Positions 11,245-19,418 of a stretch of DNA of 64,000 nucleotides are shown here, piece after piece; position 1 is the stretch's first letter; each line of letters opens with the position of its first letter. Source of the stretch: an uncultured Clostridium sp. Its GTDB lineage: Bacteria > Bacillota > Clostridia > Clostridiales > Clostridiaceae. The DNA is taken from the NCBI GenBank assembly GCA_903789665.1, contig CAIFEX010000007.1, positions 38,034 to 102,033 on the forward strand, read 5' to 3'. A program made the translations under genes and the position numbers. The notes beneath the pieces were generated by a model, which worked only from the letters and a program-made list of their open reading frames with translations, had not been told where the DNA came from and searched no databases.

Positions 11245-12309
11245 TTGAAAAAGATAATTCTGACGGGCGGAGGTTCTGCAGGACATGTTACGCCTAATCT
11301 GGCACTTGTGCCCAAGTTAAGGGAACTGGGATATGAAATACAGTATATAGGAACTGAAAATGGAATCGAGAGAAAGATAGTTGGGGATGAGAAAATAAAA
11401 TACCATGTCATTTCAAGCGGGAAACTGAGAAGGTATTTTGATATAAAAAATTTTACAGATCCTTTCAGGGTACTGAAGGGAATATTTCAGGCCGCAATTG
11501 TAATGAAGAGGGAAAAACCCAATATAGTATTTTCAAAGGGAGGGTTTGTTTCAGTGCCGGTTGTTATTGCTGCACATCTGAACAAGGTGCCCGTTATAAT
11601 CCATGAATCGGACATTACACCTGGACTTGCAAACAGAATATCCATGCCCTATTGTACAAAAGTCTGTGTTACATTTCCGGAATCCCTGAAAAATATAAAG
11701 GGACACGATGCAGTCCTTACGGGAACTCCCATAAGGCAGGAGCTTTTAGATGGAAGCAGGATAATTGGCAGGAGATTGTGCGGTTTTACAAACGACAGGC
11801 CAATTCTTCTTATAATAGGCGGAAGTCTCGGCTCCAGGTTTATAAATAATATGGTTAGGAATTCCTTGAATGAACTCCTTAGAACATTTAACATAGTTCA
11901 TATATGCGGGAAGGGGAATACAGACAAATCACTGAACGTGAGAAAGGGTTATATTCAATTTGAATACATAAGCAAAGAGCTTCCTCATATAATGAATGCG
12001 GCGGATATAGTTGTATCTAGGGCAGGTGCAAATGTCATATTCGAACTGCTTGCACTTAAAAAGCCCAATTTGCTTGTTCCGCTGTCCAAGGCATCCAGCA
12101 GGGGGGATCAGATTTTAAATGCGGCTTCCTTTGAAAAGAGCGGATACAGCATGGTGCTGCAGGAGGAGGGAATGACCCGGGAAATATTTTTGGACAGGAT
12201 ACAGAAACTTTATGATTCCAGAAATAAGTACATAAATAACATGAAAGCGAGTCCGGCCCGACATGGAGTGGATAAAATCGTAAATCTGATAGAAAAGTAC
12301 AGTATATGA
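11245..12309 (+). CDS. murG: UDP-GlcNAc:undecaprenyl-PP-MurNAc-pentapeptide GlcNAc transferase (MurG)
   Basis: A 354-aa GT28 glycosyltransferase that makes lipid II from lipid I on the inner face of the membrane. Seen: the N-terminal [11 protein letters not shown] loop, [37 protein letters not shown], and the donor-binding region [14 protein letters not shown] near the C-terminus. The TTG at 11245 is chosen because GGAGGA (11231-11236) lies 8 nt upstream and translation from there begins directly with the glycine-rich loop; an upstream in-frame start at 11194 would overlap recJ. It stands outside a division/cell-wall cluster here. Confidence 0.94.
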   Translation: MKKIILTGGGSAGHVTPNLALVPKLRELGYEIQYIGTENGIERKIVGDEKIKYHVISSGKLRRYFDIKNFTDPFRVLKGIFQAAIVMKREKPNIVFSKGGFVSVPVVIAAHLNKVPVIIHESDITPGLANRISMPYCTKVCVTFPESLKNIKGHDAVLTGTPIRQELLDGSRIIGRRLCGFTNDRPILLIIGGSLGSRFINNMVRNSLNELLRTFNIVHICGKGNTDKSLNVRKGYIQFEYISKELPHIMNAADIVVSRAGANVIFELLALKKPNLLVPLSKASSRGDQILNAASFEKSGYSMVLQEEGMTREIFLDRIQKLYDSRNKYINNMKASPARHGVDKIVNLIEKYSI

Positions 12310-12441
12310 TCAGTTGACTTTGTGAAAAAAGTATTTATATTTTTGATTTCTGGCAGGAAAAACGGATCATGGTGTAGAAATATAAATAATATAGACTGCT
12401 GTGGTGTACTTGCTTGATAATAAAAAAGGGGAGGTAATTAT

Positions 12442-12867
12442 ATGAAAAATATTGCTGTAATATATTGGAGCGACGGTGGAAATGTGGAAGTATTGGCAAA
12501 TAGCATCATAAAAGGTGCGGAAGGTGAAGGTGCAAAAGTTGCGGCAAAGCATGTGCAGGACGCAAAAGTCGGGGATGTAACTTCCGCTGACGCCGTGGCC
12601 TTTGGAAGTCCGTCCCTTGACAATAACAAAATAGAACAGGATTATATGGCTCCTTTTATTAAGGAATTCAAACTTATTCCCCTGCAGGGAAAGAAAGTTG
12701 TACTTTTCGGCTCCTACGGCTGGGATGAAGGAAAATTTTTGAAAGACTGGAAGAAGACTGTAGAGGATTATGGATTCAAGGTTGTCGGAGAGTTGGCAGT
12801 TAAAGAAGCCCCTACCGACGATGAACTGAAAAAGGCTGAAGAACTGGGCAAACTGCTTGCAAAATAG
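12442..12867 (+). CDS. Flavodoxin
   Basis: A 141-aa FMN-binding electron carrier. Seen: the phosphate-binding region YWSDGGNVEVLA near the N-terminus, DAVAFGSPSLDNNKI (first FMN-wrapping loop) and VVLFGSYGWDEGKF (second loop with the stacking aromatic W). The length is standard for short-chain flavodoxins. It can accept electrons in place of ferredoxin, and the next gene is PFOR, a classic low-potential donor, so a functional pairing is plausible though the two are separated by 539 bp and a promoter. Strong RBS AAAAAAGGGGAGG. Confidence 0.92.
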   Translation: MKNIAVIYWSDGGNVEVLANSIIKGAEGEGAKVAAKHVQDAKVGDVTSADAVAFGSPSLDNNKIEQDYMAPFIKEFKLIPLQGKKVVLFGSYGWDEGKFLKDWKKTVEDYGFKVVGELAVKEAPTDDELKKAEELGKLLAK

Positions 12868-12903
12868 TCCGGAAACCCGCCAGATGGGATAGGTGGACGG
12901 GCA

Positions 12904-12954
12904 ACCCCCGGGGGTCATGAACAATTTGTAAACAATTGATGAATAATTTGTAAA
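12904..12954. repeat. CCCCCGGGGG-centred dispersed repeat, copy A
   Basis: ACCCCCGGGGGT (12904-12915) is followed by catgaacaatttgtaaac and further AT-rich sequence. The first 21 bases from 12904 are identical to copy B at 17650, and the tail aligns with the arm of the 52-bp palindrome at 18632. It lies 36 bp after the flavodoxin stop codon. Confidence 0.7.
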
Positions 12955-12980
12955 TTAAGATAGATTGTCTATTTGTTAAC

Positions 12981-13071
12981 GAAAGGATGATCTTTTTTCA
13001 TGCCCGGTGATTTATCAGGATTCGGGCACTGCCGCCGTGCACCTGGGTAGTAAAGCAGTGCCCGACCTTTC
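12981..13071 (+). ncRNA. Candidate structured RNA between flavodoxin and PFOR
   Basis: Within the 539-bp gap 12868-13406. A perfect 11-bp stem TCGGGCACTGC (13022-13032) / GCAGTGCCCGA (13055-13065) encloses a 22-nt loop that itself contains GTGCAC. GAAAGG (12981-12986) can pair with CCTTTC (13066-13071), stacking directly on that stem. GCCCG at 13002-13006 can compete for CGGGC at 13023-13027, so two mutually exclusive folds are possible. It lies upstream of the predicted PFOR promoter, so it would belong to the flavodoxin 3' UTR or to a separate transcript. No known RNA family was recognised. The rest of the gap is AT-rich. Confidence 0.4.
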
Positions 13072-13298
13072 ATATTGCCGCCCGAAAATTATTGTATACA
13101 GGCTGTATTTTAAAAAAATTATATCTGTAGTACAGCTAAATCAGTCGAATGATGGATAATCGTATACAAAAATTTTTTAAAAATTGTTTTTTGTATTTAA
13201 AATTTTGTCGTTTTGCTGTATAGTAAAACTGTAGGGTTAAATAAAAAATAAAAATAAAACTGGATTTTGTACTTTTTAATTAAAATTTTCACTTGCAG

Positions 13299-13327
13299 TG
13301 CAATTGCTGTACTAATTGTGATATAAT
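13299..13327 (+). promoter_or_regulatory. Promoter of the PFOR gene
   Basis: A weak -35 TGCAAT (13299-13304), a 17-bp spacer and a consensus -10 TATAAT (13322-13327) carrying an extended TGA immediately before it. It lies 80 bp upstream of the ATG, in a strongly AT-rich region consistent with a highly expressed gene. Confidence 0.55.
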
Positions 13328-13406
13328 TACTGTATTAGTTTAAATAAAATTAAAAAGCACAAATATTATTCAAAATTTACAATAGTTAAAAAGGAGAGGA
13401 ATTTTT

Positions 13407-16400
13407 ATGAGTAGAATGAAGACTATGGATGGAAATACAGCAGCAGCTTATATTTCCTATGCATTTACTGATGTAGCAGCTATCTATCCAATAACTCCTT
13501 CATCTCCAATGGCAGAACATGTGGATGAATGGGTAGCCCAGGGCAAGAAAAACTTATTCGGGCAGCAAGTGAGAGTTATGGAAATGCAGTCAGAAGCAGG
13601 AGCATCTGGAGCAGTTCACGGTTCGCTTCAGGCAGGAGCTTTAACTACAACTTATACTGCATCACAAGGTTTACTTCTTATGATACCTAATATGTATAAG
13701 ATTGCAGGAGAATTGCTTCCAGGAGTATTCCAGGTAACAGCCAGGGCAGTTGCAGCTAATTCACTTAACATATTTGGCGACCACCAGGATGTTATGGCCT
13801 GCAGACAGACAGGTTTTGCACTACTTGCGGAGAGTTCGGTACAGCAAGTTATGGATCTTGCCGGAGTAGCACATTTATCTGCAATAAAAGGAAGAGTTCC
13901 ATTTTTAAACTTCTTTGATGGTTTTAGAACTTCCCATGAAATTCAGAAAATTGAAATGCTGGAATATGAAGATCTGGCAAAATTGGTTGACTGGGATGCA
14001 TTGAATGCATTTAGAAGAAGAGCTTTGAATCCGGATCACCCTGTAACTCGTGGTACAGCTCAAAACCCTGATATATACTTCCAGGAGAGAGAAGCACCTA
14101 ACAAATATTATGATGCTCTACCTGACATAGTTGAAGGTTATATGGGAAAAATAAGCCAACTTACAGGAAGAGAATATCACCTGTTTAACTATTACGGAGC
14201 AAAAGATGCAGATAGAATTATAATAGCTATGGGTTCCGTCTGTGAAGCAGTAGAGGAAGTTGTGGACTATCTGACTGCAAAGGGTGAAAAAGTAGGAGTA
14301 CTTACAGTTCATCTGTACAGGCCATTCTCAATAAAACATTTCTTTAAATATATACCAAAGACTGTTAAGAAAATTGCAGTTTTAGATAGAACAAAGGAAC
14401 CAGGATCAATTGGAGAACCTCTTTATCTGGATGTTAAGAATGCATTCTATGGCAAAGAAGGACAACCTGTTATAGTTGGAGGAAGATACGGATTAGGTTC
14501 CAAAGATACACTGCCATCACATATTCTTCCGGTATTTGAAAACCTTAAATTAGATAATCCAAAGAACGGATTTACTATAGGAATAGTGGATGATGTTACA
14601 AATACATCCTTGAATGTAGGAGAAGATATAGAGACAACTCCAAAGGGAACTACAGCTTGTAAGTTCTGGGGACTTGGATCCGATGGTACTGTAGGAGCAA
14701 ACAAGAGTGCAATAAAGATCATAGGAGACCACACAGACATGTATGCACAGGGATATTTCGCATATGACTCCAAGAAATCCGGAGGTATAACGGTTTCCCA
14801 CTTGAGATTTGGTAAATCACCGATAAAATCACCTTATCTTATAGATAAAGCTGATTTCATTGCTGTTCACAACCAGTCCTACGTTCATAAATACAATGTA
14901 CTTGAGGGACTTAAAAAAGGCGGCAGATTCCTGTTAAATACAATTTGGACTCCAGAAGAACTTGAAAAGGAATTGCCTGCTTCGGTAAAGAGATATATAG
15001 CAAATAATGATATCGAATTTTATACATTAAACGCTGTGAAAATTGCCAATGATATAGGACTTGGCAGAAGAATAAACATGATATGTCAGTCCGCTTTCTT
15101 CAAGATTACCAACATCATACCTATAGAGGATGCTGTTAAATACCTGAAAGAAGCAGTTGTTACATCTTACGGCAGAAAAGGACAAAAAATTGTTGACATG
15201 AACAATGCAGCTATAGATCAGGGTGTTAAATCTGTAGTCAAGGTAGACGTACCTGCTTCATGGAAGAATGCTTCAGAAGAAGCTGCCGCTACAAGAGAAG
15301 TTCCTGAATTTATCAAGAAGATAGCAGATCCTATGAACAGACAGGATGGAGACAAACTTCCGGTAAGCACTTTCGTAGGAATGGAAGATGGTACATTCCC
15401 TGCAGGAACTGCAGCTTATGAAAAGAGAGGAATAGCTACATTTGTTCCGGAATGGCAGGTAGATAAATGCATAGAATGCAACCAGTGCTCATTTGTATGT
15501 CCTCATGCAGCTATAAGACCTATACTTACTACTGAGGAAGAAGCTTCCAAAGCACCTAAGGGATTTGATCACAAGGATGCCAACGGAGCAAAGGGACTTA
15601 AATTTACCATAGCTGTTTCACCGCTTGACTGTCAGGGATGTGGAAACTGTGCAGACATATGTCCTGCAAAAGACAAAGCTCTTGTTATGAAGCCAATTGA
15701 AACTCAGTTGTATAAATCAAAAGCTTGGGATTACGCTATGTCCGTATCACCTAAGAAAAACCCTATGAACAAATTCAATGTAAGAGGAAGCCAGTTTGAA
15801 CAGCCGCTGCTTGAGTTCTCAGGAGCCTGTGCAGGATGTGGAGAAACTCCTTACGTTAAACTTGCAACTCAGTTGTTCGGAGATACAATGATGATATCCA
15901 ATGCAACAGGATGCTCATCAATCTGGGGAGCTTCTGCACCAACAACTCCATACACTACTAATTATAGAGGACATGGTCCATCTTGGGCTAACTCACTGTT
16001 TGAAGACAATGCTGAATATGGACTTGGTATGGTCTTAGGAGTAAAACAGATAAGAGAAAGACTTAAGCTGAACATGCAGAAAGCCATAGAGGGCAACATA
16101 AGCGGAGAGCTTAAAGCTGCTTTGAAAGACTGGATTGAAAATATGTATGAAGGTGAAGGCACAAGAGAAAGAGCTGACAAGATAACAGCCTTACTTGAAA
16201 AAGAAAAAGGAAACGACCCCGTACTCAACAAAATCTATGATAACAGAGATTTCTTAATCAAGAGATCTCACTGGGTAGTTGGTGGAGACGGCTGGGCTTA
16301 TGATATAGGATACGGCGGTTTAGACCACGTACTTGCATCGGGAGAAGATATAAATGTACTTGTACTTGATACAGAAGTTTATTCAAATACAGGTGGACAA

Positions 16401-16913
16401 TCATCAAAATCTACCCCTGCAGCTGCTGTAGCTAAATTTGCGGCAAGTGGTAAAAAGACAAAGAAGAAAGATCTTGGAAGAATGGCTATGACTTACGGAT
16501 ATGTATATGTAGCTCAGATTGCCATAGGTTCAGACAAAGCTCAGGCAGTTAAAGCAATGAAAGAGGCAGAAGCTTATAAAGGACCATCTCTCATAATAGC
16601 TTATGCTCCATGTATCAACCACGGACTGAGAGCCGGAATGGGCAAGAGCCAGAGAGAAATCAAGAAAGCCGTTGATTGTGGATACTGGTCACTTTACAGA
16701 TACAATCCTCAGTTGAAGGAAGAGGGCAAGAAAGCATTCAGCCTTGATTCCAAAGAGCCAACTGGAGATTTCAAAGACTTCTTGATGGGCGAAGTTAGAT
16801 ACTCTTCACTTGTTAAACAGTCTCCTGAAAAAGCAGAAGCTCTGTTTGCAAAGACTAAGAAAGATGCATTCGAGAGAATTGAAGGATACAAAAAGCTTGC
16901 AAATGAACAATAA
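13407..16913 (+). CDS. nifJ: Pyruvate:ferredoxin (flavodoxin) oxidoreductase
   Basis: An 1168-aa single-chain PFOR that interconverts pyruvate + CoA and acetyl-CoA + CO2 with transfer of two electrons to ferredoxin or flavodoxin. Seen in order: the pyruvate-binding N-terminal domain (AYAFTDVAAIYPITPSSPM), the gamma-type domain, a ferredoxin domain with two 4Fe-4S sets (Cys 688/691/694/698 and 742/745/748/752), the proximal cluster region with CAGCGETPY, and the TPP domain with GDGWAYDIG (from about aa 959) and DTEVYSNTGGQ. The length matches the family. Codon use is biased towards a highly expressed gene. Strong RBS AAAAAGGAGAGG; monocistronic, with promoter and terminator visible. In acetogens this enzyme links the Wood-Ljungdahl acetyl-CoA pool to pyruvate. 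Confidence 0.97.
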   Translation: MSRMKTMDGNTAAAYISYAFTDVAAIYPITPSSPMAEHVDEWVAQGKKNLFGQQVRVMEMQSEAGASGAVHGSLQAGALTTTYTASQGLLLMIPNMYKIAGELLPGVFQVTARAVAANSLNIFGDHQDVMACRQTGFALLAESSVQQVMDLAGVAHLSAIKGRVPFLNFFDGFRTSHEIQKIEMLEYEDLAKLVDWDALNAFRRRALNPDHPVTRGTAQNPDIYFQEREAPNKYYDALPDIVEGYMGKISQLTGREYHLFNYYGAKDADRIIIAMGSVCEAVEEVVDYLTAKGEKVGVLTVHLYRPFSIKHFFKYIPKTVKKIAVLDRTKEPGSIGEPLYLDVKNAFYGKEGQPVIVGGRYGLGSKDTLPSHILPVFENLKLDNPKNGFTIGIVDDVTNTSLNVGEDIETTPKGTTACKFWGLGSDGTVGANKSAIKIIGDHTDMYAQGYFAYDSKKSGGITVSHLRFGKSPIKSPYLIDKADFIAVHNQSYVHKYNVLEGLKKGGRFLLNTIWTPEELEKELPASVKRYIANNDIEFYTLNAVKIANDIGLGRRINMICQSAFFKITNIIPIEDAVKYLKEAVVTSYGRKGQKIVDMNNAAIDQGVKSVVKVDVPASWKNASEEAAATREVPEFIKKIADPMNRQDGDKLPVSTFVGMEDGTFPAGTAAYEKRGIATFVPEWQVDKCIECNQCSFVCPHAAIRPILTTEEEASKAPKGFDHKDANGAKGLKFTIAVSPLDCQGCGNCADICPAKDKALVMKPIETQLYKSKAWDYAMSVSPKKNPMNKFNVRGSQFEQPLLEFSGACAGCGETPYVKLATQLFGDTMMISNATGCSSIWGASAPTTPYTTNYRGHGPSWANSLFEDNAEYGLGMVLGVKQIRERLKLNMQKAIEGNISGELKAALKDWIENMYEGEGTRERADKITALLEKEKGNDPVLNKIYDNRDFLIKRSHWVVGGDGWAYDIGYGGLDHVLASGEDINVLVLDTEVYSNTGGQSSKSTPAAAVAKFAASGKKTKKKDLGRMAMTYGYVYVAQIAIGSDKAQAVKAMKEAEAYKGPSLIIAYAPCINHGLRAGMGKSQREIKKAVDCGYWSLYRYNPQLKEEGKKAFSLDSKEPTGDFKDFLMGEVRYSSLVKQSPEKAEALFAKTKKDAFERIEGYKKLANEQ

Positions 16914-16922
16914 TAGTATTTG

Positions 16923-16958
16923 AAAATATCGGGCAGGAAATGCCCGATATTTTTTTTA
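16923..16958 (+). terminator. Rho-independent terminator of PFOR
   Basis: AATATCGGGCA pairs perfectly with TGCCCGATATT around GGAAA, and is followed by a T-run. It lies about 10 nt after the stop codon. Confidence 0.92.
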
Positions 16959-17023
16959 CTTTTAACTAAAAAAGGCTTTTATTATACTGCAATTAAGGGT
17001 AGAATTAAGATATAACGATAAAA

Positions 17024-17179
17024 AAGGAGGTGAATATCCCCGGTAGGATTATAACTACAAATTATAGCTTTTAATATACATGCCGGAAGATTTTACAGAA
17101 ATTCTGCTGCGGTGTGAGCCCAGAACGAGGTTATAATGTTGATAGGATATCCACCTTTAAGGTTAACCGGGTATATATC
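17024..17179 (+). other. Displaced Shine-Dalgarno and intervening structured segment before the DUF1292 gene
   Basis: A perfect AAGGAGGTGA (17024-17033) is followed by no start codon. The segment 17039-17174 is bounded by a 5-bp direct repeat ATATC (17034-17038 and 17175-17179) and carries CCCGGT at its left end and ACCGGG (17166-17171) near its right end. Inside, ATTATAAC (17048-17055) pairs with GTTATAAT (17130-17137). If 17039-17179 is removed, the Shine-Dalgarno sits 8 nt before ATG 17180, ideal spacing. The segment therefore looks like a small insertion, or an RNA fold that brings the site to the start codon. GATATCCACCTTT (17147-17159) could also base-pair with the Shine-Dalgarno. Confidence 0.5.
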
Positions 17180-17509
17180 ATGGATGAAGATGAATTAAAC
17201 AAACAAGGCTGCAATTGCAGCAGTGAAGATGAAAATGTTAATGATTGCGGCTGTGGATGCAGCAGTTGTGGAGACCATGAACCGCTGATAGTGAACCTGG
17301 AAGATGAAGATGGAAATATGGTTCCCTGTGAAGTAGTTGACGGTTTTGAATTCAAGGAAAATGAATATGCCATAGTTAAAAATCCACAGGATAGCTCTGT
17401 TTATCTATTTAAAGTTGAAGGCAATGAATCAGCAGCTGAGCTCGTTATACCTGAGGAAGATGAATTCAAGGAAGTTTCAGCTTATTATCAGCAGTTATCG
17501 CAGGAATAA
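17180..17509 (+). CDS. DUF1292 domain protein with cysteine-rich N-terminus
   Basis: A 109-aa acidic cytoplasmic protein of unknown function. The N-terminal third carries a Cys cluster (CNCSSEDENVNDCGCGCSSC), possibly a metal site. The rest, LIVNLEDEDGNMVPCEVVDGF ... YAIVKNPQDSSVYLFKV, is the DUF1292 fold, in Firmicutes often encoded near ruvX/yrzL but isolated here. The ATG at 17180 begins the recognisable protein; the frame is open back to GTG 17114 but the extra residues look like leader sequence. No Shine-Dalgarno lies at normal distance; a perfect one lies about 150 nt upstream. It is followed by a strong terminator. Confidence 0.75.
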   Translation: MDEDELNKQGCNCSSEDENVNDCGCGCSSCGDHEPLIVNLEDEDGNMVPCEVVDGFEFKENEYAIVKNPQDSSVYLFKVEGNESAAELVIPEEDEFKEVSAYYQQLSQE

Positions 17510-17525
17510 ACTCATATGAAACTGT

Positions 17526-17582
17526 AAAGTTCAAATTTGGTGAATTTTCAATTGAAAGTCACCAATATTTGAACTTTTTTTT
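17526..17582 (+). terminator. Rho-independent terminator after the DUF1292 gene
   Basis: AAAGTTCAAATTTGGTGA pairs with TCACCAATATTTGAACTTT (one mismatch region) over a loop containing TCAATTGA, followed by eight Ts. Confidence 0.88.
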
Positions 17583-17619
17583 GCTGGGTTGGCGGAGCTT
17601 CTGGGTTGCAGAGTGGTTG

Positions 17620-17701
17620 GGTGGCTCGGGTGGCTCGGGTGGCCAAGCTACCCCCGGGGGTCATGAACAAATTGTAAATGAATTATGAACAAACAATGAA
17701 T
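17620..17701. repeat. 9-bp tandem repeat plus CCCCCGGGGG-centred repeat, copy B
   Basis: GGTGGCTCG is repeated in tandem (17620-17637, partial third copy to 17644) in a G-rich stretch. ACCCCCGGGGGT (17650-17661) follows and continues as catgaacaaattgtaaatg. The 21 bases from 17650 are identical to those at 12904. It lies between two convergent genes, just downstream of the 3' end of the minus-strand HAD gene. Confidence 0.7.
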
Positions 17702-17723
17702 ATAAAAACTGTAAATTCACTCT

Positions 17724-18368
17724 TTACTTCCAATTCAGCACCTTTATGTTATACGGATTATTTTTCTTGTAATTTATCAGATATGGATTTCCCACTGCAT
17801 TGAATAATGGAAGATCCGCCAGGGAGTCAGAGAACATATATGAATTTTTGAAATCAACTTTTATGCCATCATTTTTCAGGGATTCCTTGAGCCTCCTCAC
17901 TTTTTCATCCCCTTTGCAGTTTTTACCTATGATTTTATTGTAGTGTTTACCATTTTTGATTAAAAATGTGGTACCTATTATTTTGTCCACTTCTTTTATT
18001 CTATAAAGTTCTCTCAGGTAAAATTCTGCAGATGCAGAGATGAGATATATTTTGTAGCCCTTATTTTTAAATTTTTTCATTGTATCAAGGGCATCGCTGT
18101 AGAATATTTTGCACATCCTCTTTTTATAAAATTCTGCTGTTAAATGTTTCATTTTTTCTTCATTTATTCCATTTATGAATGAAATAAAATTTTCCTTGGC
18201 TCTTTTTGCACTGAATAAACCAATTATAAATAAAAAGGCAGATATAATTCCAAAAGGTGCGTACAATATGAGTTTTGGATTTTTTTTCAACATGAATGTG
18301 TAAAATTCCACAAGGGTTTCCCGGTTTGTTAAAGTAAAGTCAACGTCGAATATGGCAAGTTTTGTCAA
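17724..18368 (-). CDS. HAD-IB family (SerB-like) phosphatase
   Basis: 214 aa, the only confident minus-strand gene. Seen: motif I IFDVDFTLTNRE (Asp8 and Asp10), motif II LISASAEFY, and motif III/IV around GDEKVRRLKE and MFSDSLADLPLFNAVGNPYLIN. This is the HAD-IB arrangement shared by phosphoserine phosphatases and related membrane-linked enzymes. A hydrophobic stretch LILYAPFGIISAFLFIIGLF (about aa 33-52) in the cap region suggests membrane association. The substrate is not determinable. The start follows a GAGGTGATTC ribosome site on the minus strand. No neighbour shares its direction. Confidence 0.85.
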   Translation of the reverse strand: MTKLAIFDVDFTLTNRETLVEFYTFMLKKNPKLILYAPFGIISAFLFIIGLFSAKRAKENFISFINGINEEKMKHLTAEFYKKRMCKIFYSDALDTMKKFKNKGYKIYLISASAEFYLRELYRIKEVDKIIGTTFLIKNGKHYNKIIGKNCKGDEKVRRLKESLKNDGIKVDFKNSYMFSDSLADLPLFNAVGNPYLINYKKNNPYNIKVLNWK

Positions 18369-18631
18369 AGAATCACCTCATTTGTTTTTAAGCTTTGAAT
18401 TTTGTTCTTTTCTATAATATCATATAGGCAGTTTAAAGTTCAAACTTCTATTTTCTGGAGGTTACCTGGCTGGACAGTGTTTCCCACTCATGTTTAGTTC
18501 AAAATTCGGGGATATTGCAAAAAACCCATAAGTTTTAGCTGTGATGTGAATGTTGTCCTCTTGTATCTTTGAGATTATTTACCTGAGAATATTCTCGCGT
18601 TGGTCATACATAAATTGCATGATGTCCTATT

Positions 18632-18683
18632 TTGTTTACAGTTTGTTAACAGCCCCCGGGGGCTGTTAACAAACTGTAAACAA
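18632..18683. repeat. 52-bp perfect palindrome
   Basis: Two 26-bp arms match without a mismatch, centred on CCCCC/GGGGG between 18657 and 18658. Each arm contains GTTAACAAACTGTAAAC or its complement. There is no T-run on either side, so it is not an ordinary terminator. The arm sequence aligns with the copies at 12904 and 17650 (cccccggggg followed by ...aacaa.tgtaaac). It lies 264 bp upstream of the minus-strand HAD gene; 18369-18631 holds no other recognisable feature. Confidence 0.9.
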
Positions 18684-18811
18684 GAAGTACTCCAATCTGC
18701 AGAGCAGCTTGTTTTGCCAATTCAACATTTATTTTCCGCCCGTTCACTCATTTATATGCCAGCTGCTGCTCTGCATATTTTGCAGTCTTGTTTCCTCTGC
18801 AGTGGCATGGA

Positions 18812-19380
18812 ATGTCCACCCGAGCAATTATCCCTCCGATCAATTATCTCCTTGTGGAGTCCTCTATCTGTAAAGTAGCCGCCTATCCAGATAATCTACA
18901 TCTCCTTGTTGAAAGTTCTTTCTCCATAAGGCAGTCTTTTCCCTGTGTGGTGGCATGTCCCTCCGGCTTAGTTCTCTTTTTGAGGGGTAGGCATGTCTCC
19001 CCAAGCAATTTTTTGAACAGTAAGCAGTCCATCCGGGCAATTTTCTCTACGATGACGTGTCCTTTCAGCTAGTTCCCTCTTTGAAACGTTAGATGTGCCC
19101 AACTGGCAATTTTCTCTGTATAATGGCATGTCCCTCCGGATGTTTCTCTCTTTGGGATGGTAGGCATATTCACCAAAGCAATTTTCTCTTTATGATGCAT
19201 GCAGTGCATGTCCGCTTAAGTAATTTCCTATCCTATTCTATGGTGGCATGTCCATCCGGGCAATTCTATTACGATGCACTGCATGTCCACCCGAGCAATT
19301 CTCTTTTTATGATGCAGTGCATGCCTCCGGCTAGTTCTCCATCTATAAAAGACAAGCTTTGTCCGGGCAGTTCTCTCTCC
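18812..19380. repeat. Degenerate ~40-bp tandem repeat array, about 13 units
   Basis: Units resemble GCATGTCCATCCGGGCAATT + TCTCTTT followed by a short link such as tatgatgcagt. Unit starts seen at about 18812, 18953, 18991, 19024, 19055, 19092, 19126, 19164, 19206, 19246, 19281, 19319 and 19357. Spacing is about 31-42 bp from the third unit on; identity between units is roughly 60-90%. Frames across it are open on both strands only because of the repeats; codon use does not resemble a gene and there are no ribosome binding sites. Together with the palindrome and direct repeats it fills most of the 1.27-kb gap 18369-19640. Confidence 0.7.
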
Positions 19381-19418
19381 CTGTAGTTTATCGATTACTT
19401 CCCTATATACCGTGCTAT

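Noticed and set aside
13022..13065. Terminator of flavodoxin
   Set aside because: The stem is strong but is not followed by a T-run on the + strand, so it is listed as a structured RNA candidate.
17039..17174. Group II intron or IStron
   Set aside because: GTGTGAGCCCAG at 17114 loosely resembles a group II 5' end, but there is no domain V, no room for the other domains and no encoded protein.
17604..17644. G-quadruplex as a functional element
   Set aside because: Several GGG runs occur, but they come from a simple 9-bp tandem repeat and there is no independent support.
18632..18683. Rex (redox sensor) operator
   Set aside because: TTGTTAAC and GTTAACAA half-sites are present but 14 bases apart, too far for the usual Rex spacing of four.
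18812..19380. CRISPR array
   Set aside because: Repeat units are divergent and there is no constant repeat with unique spacers; no cas gene is nearby.
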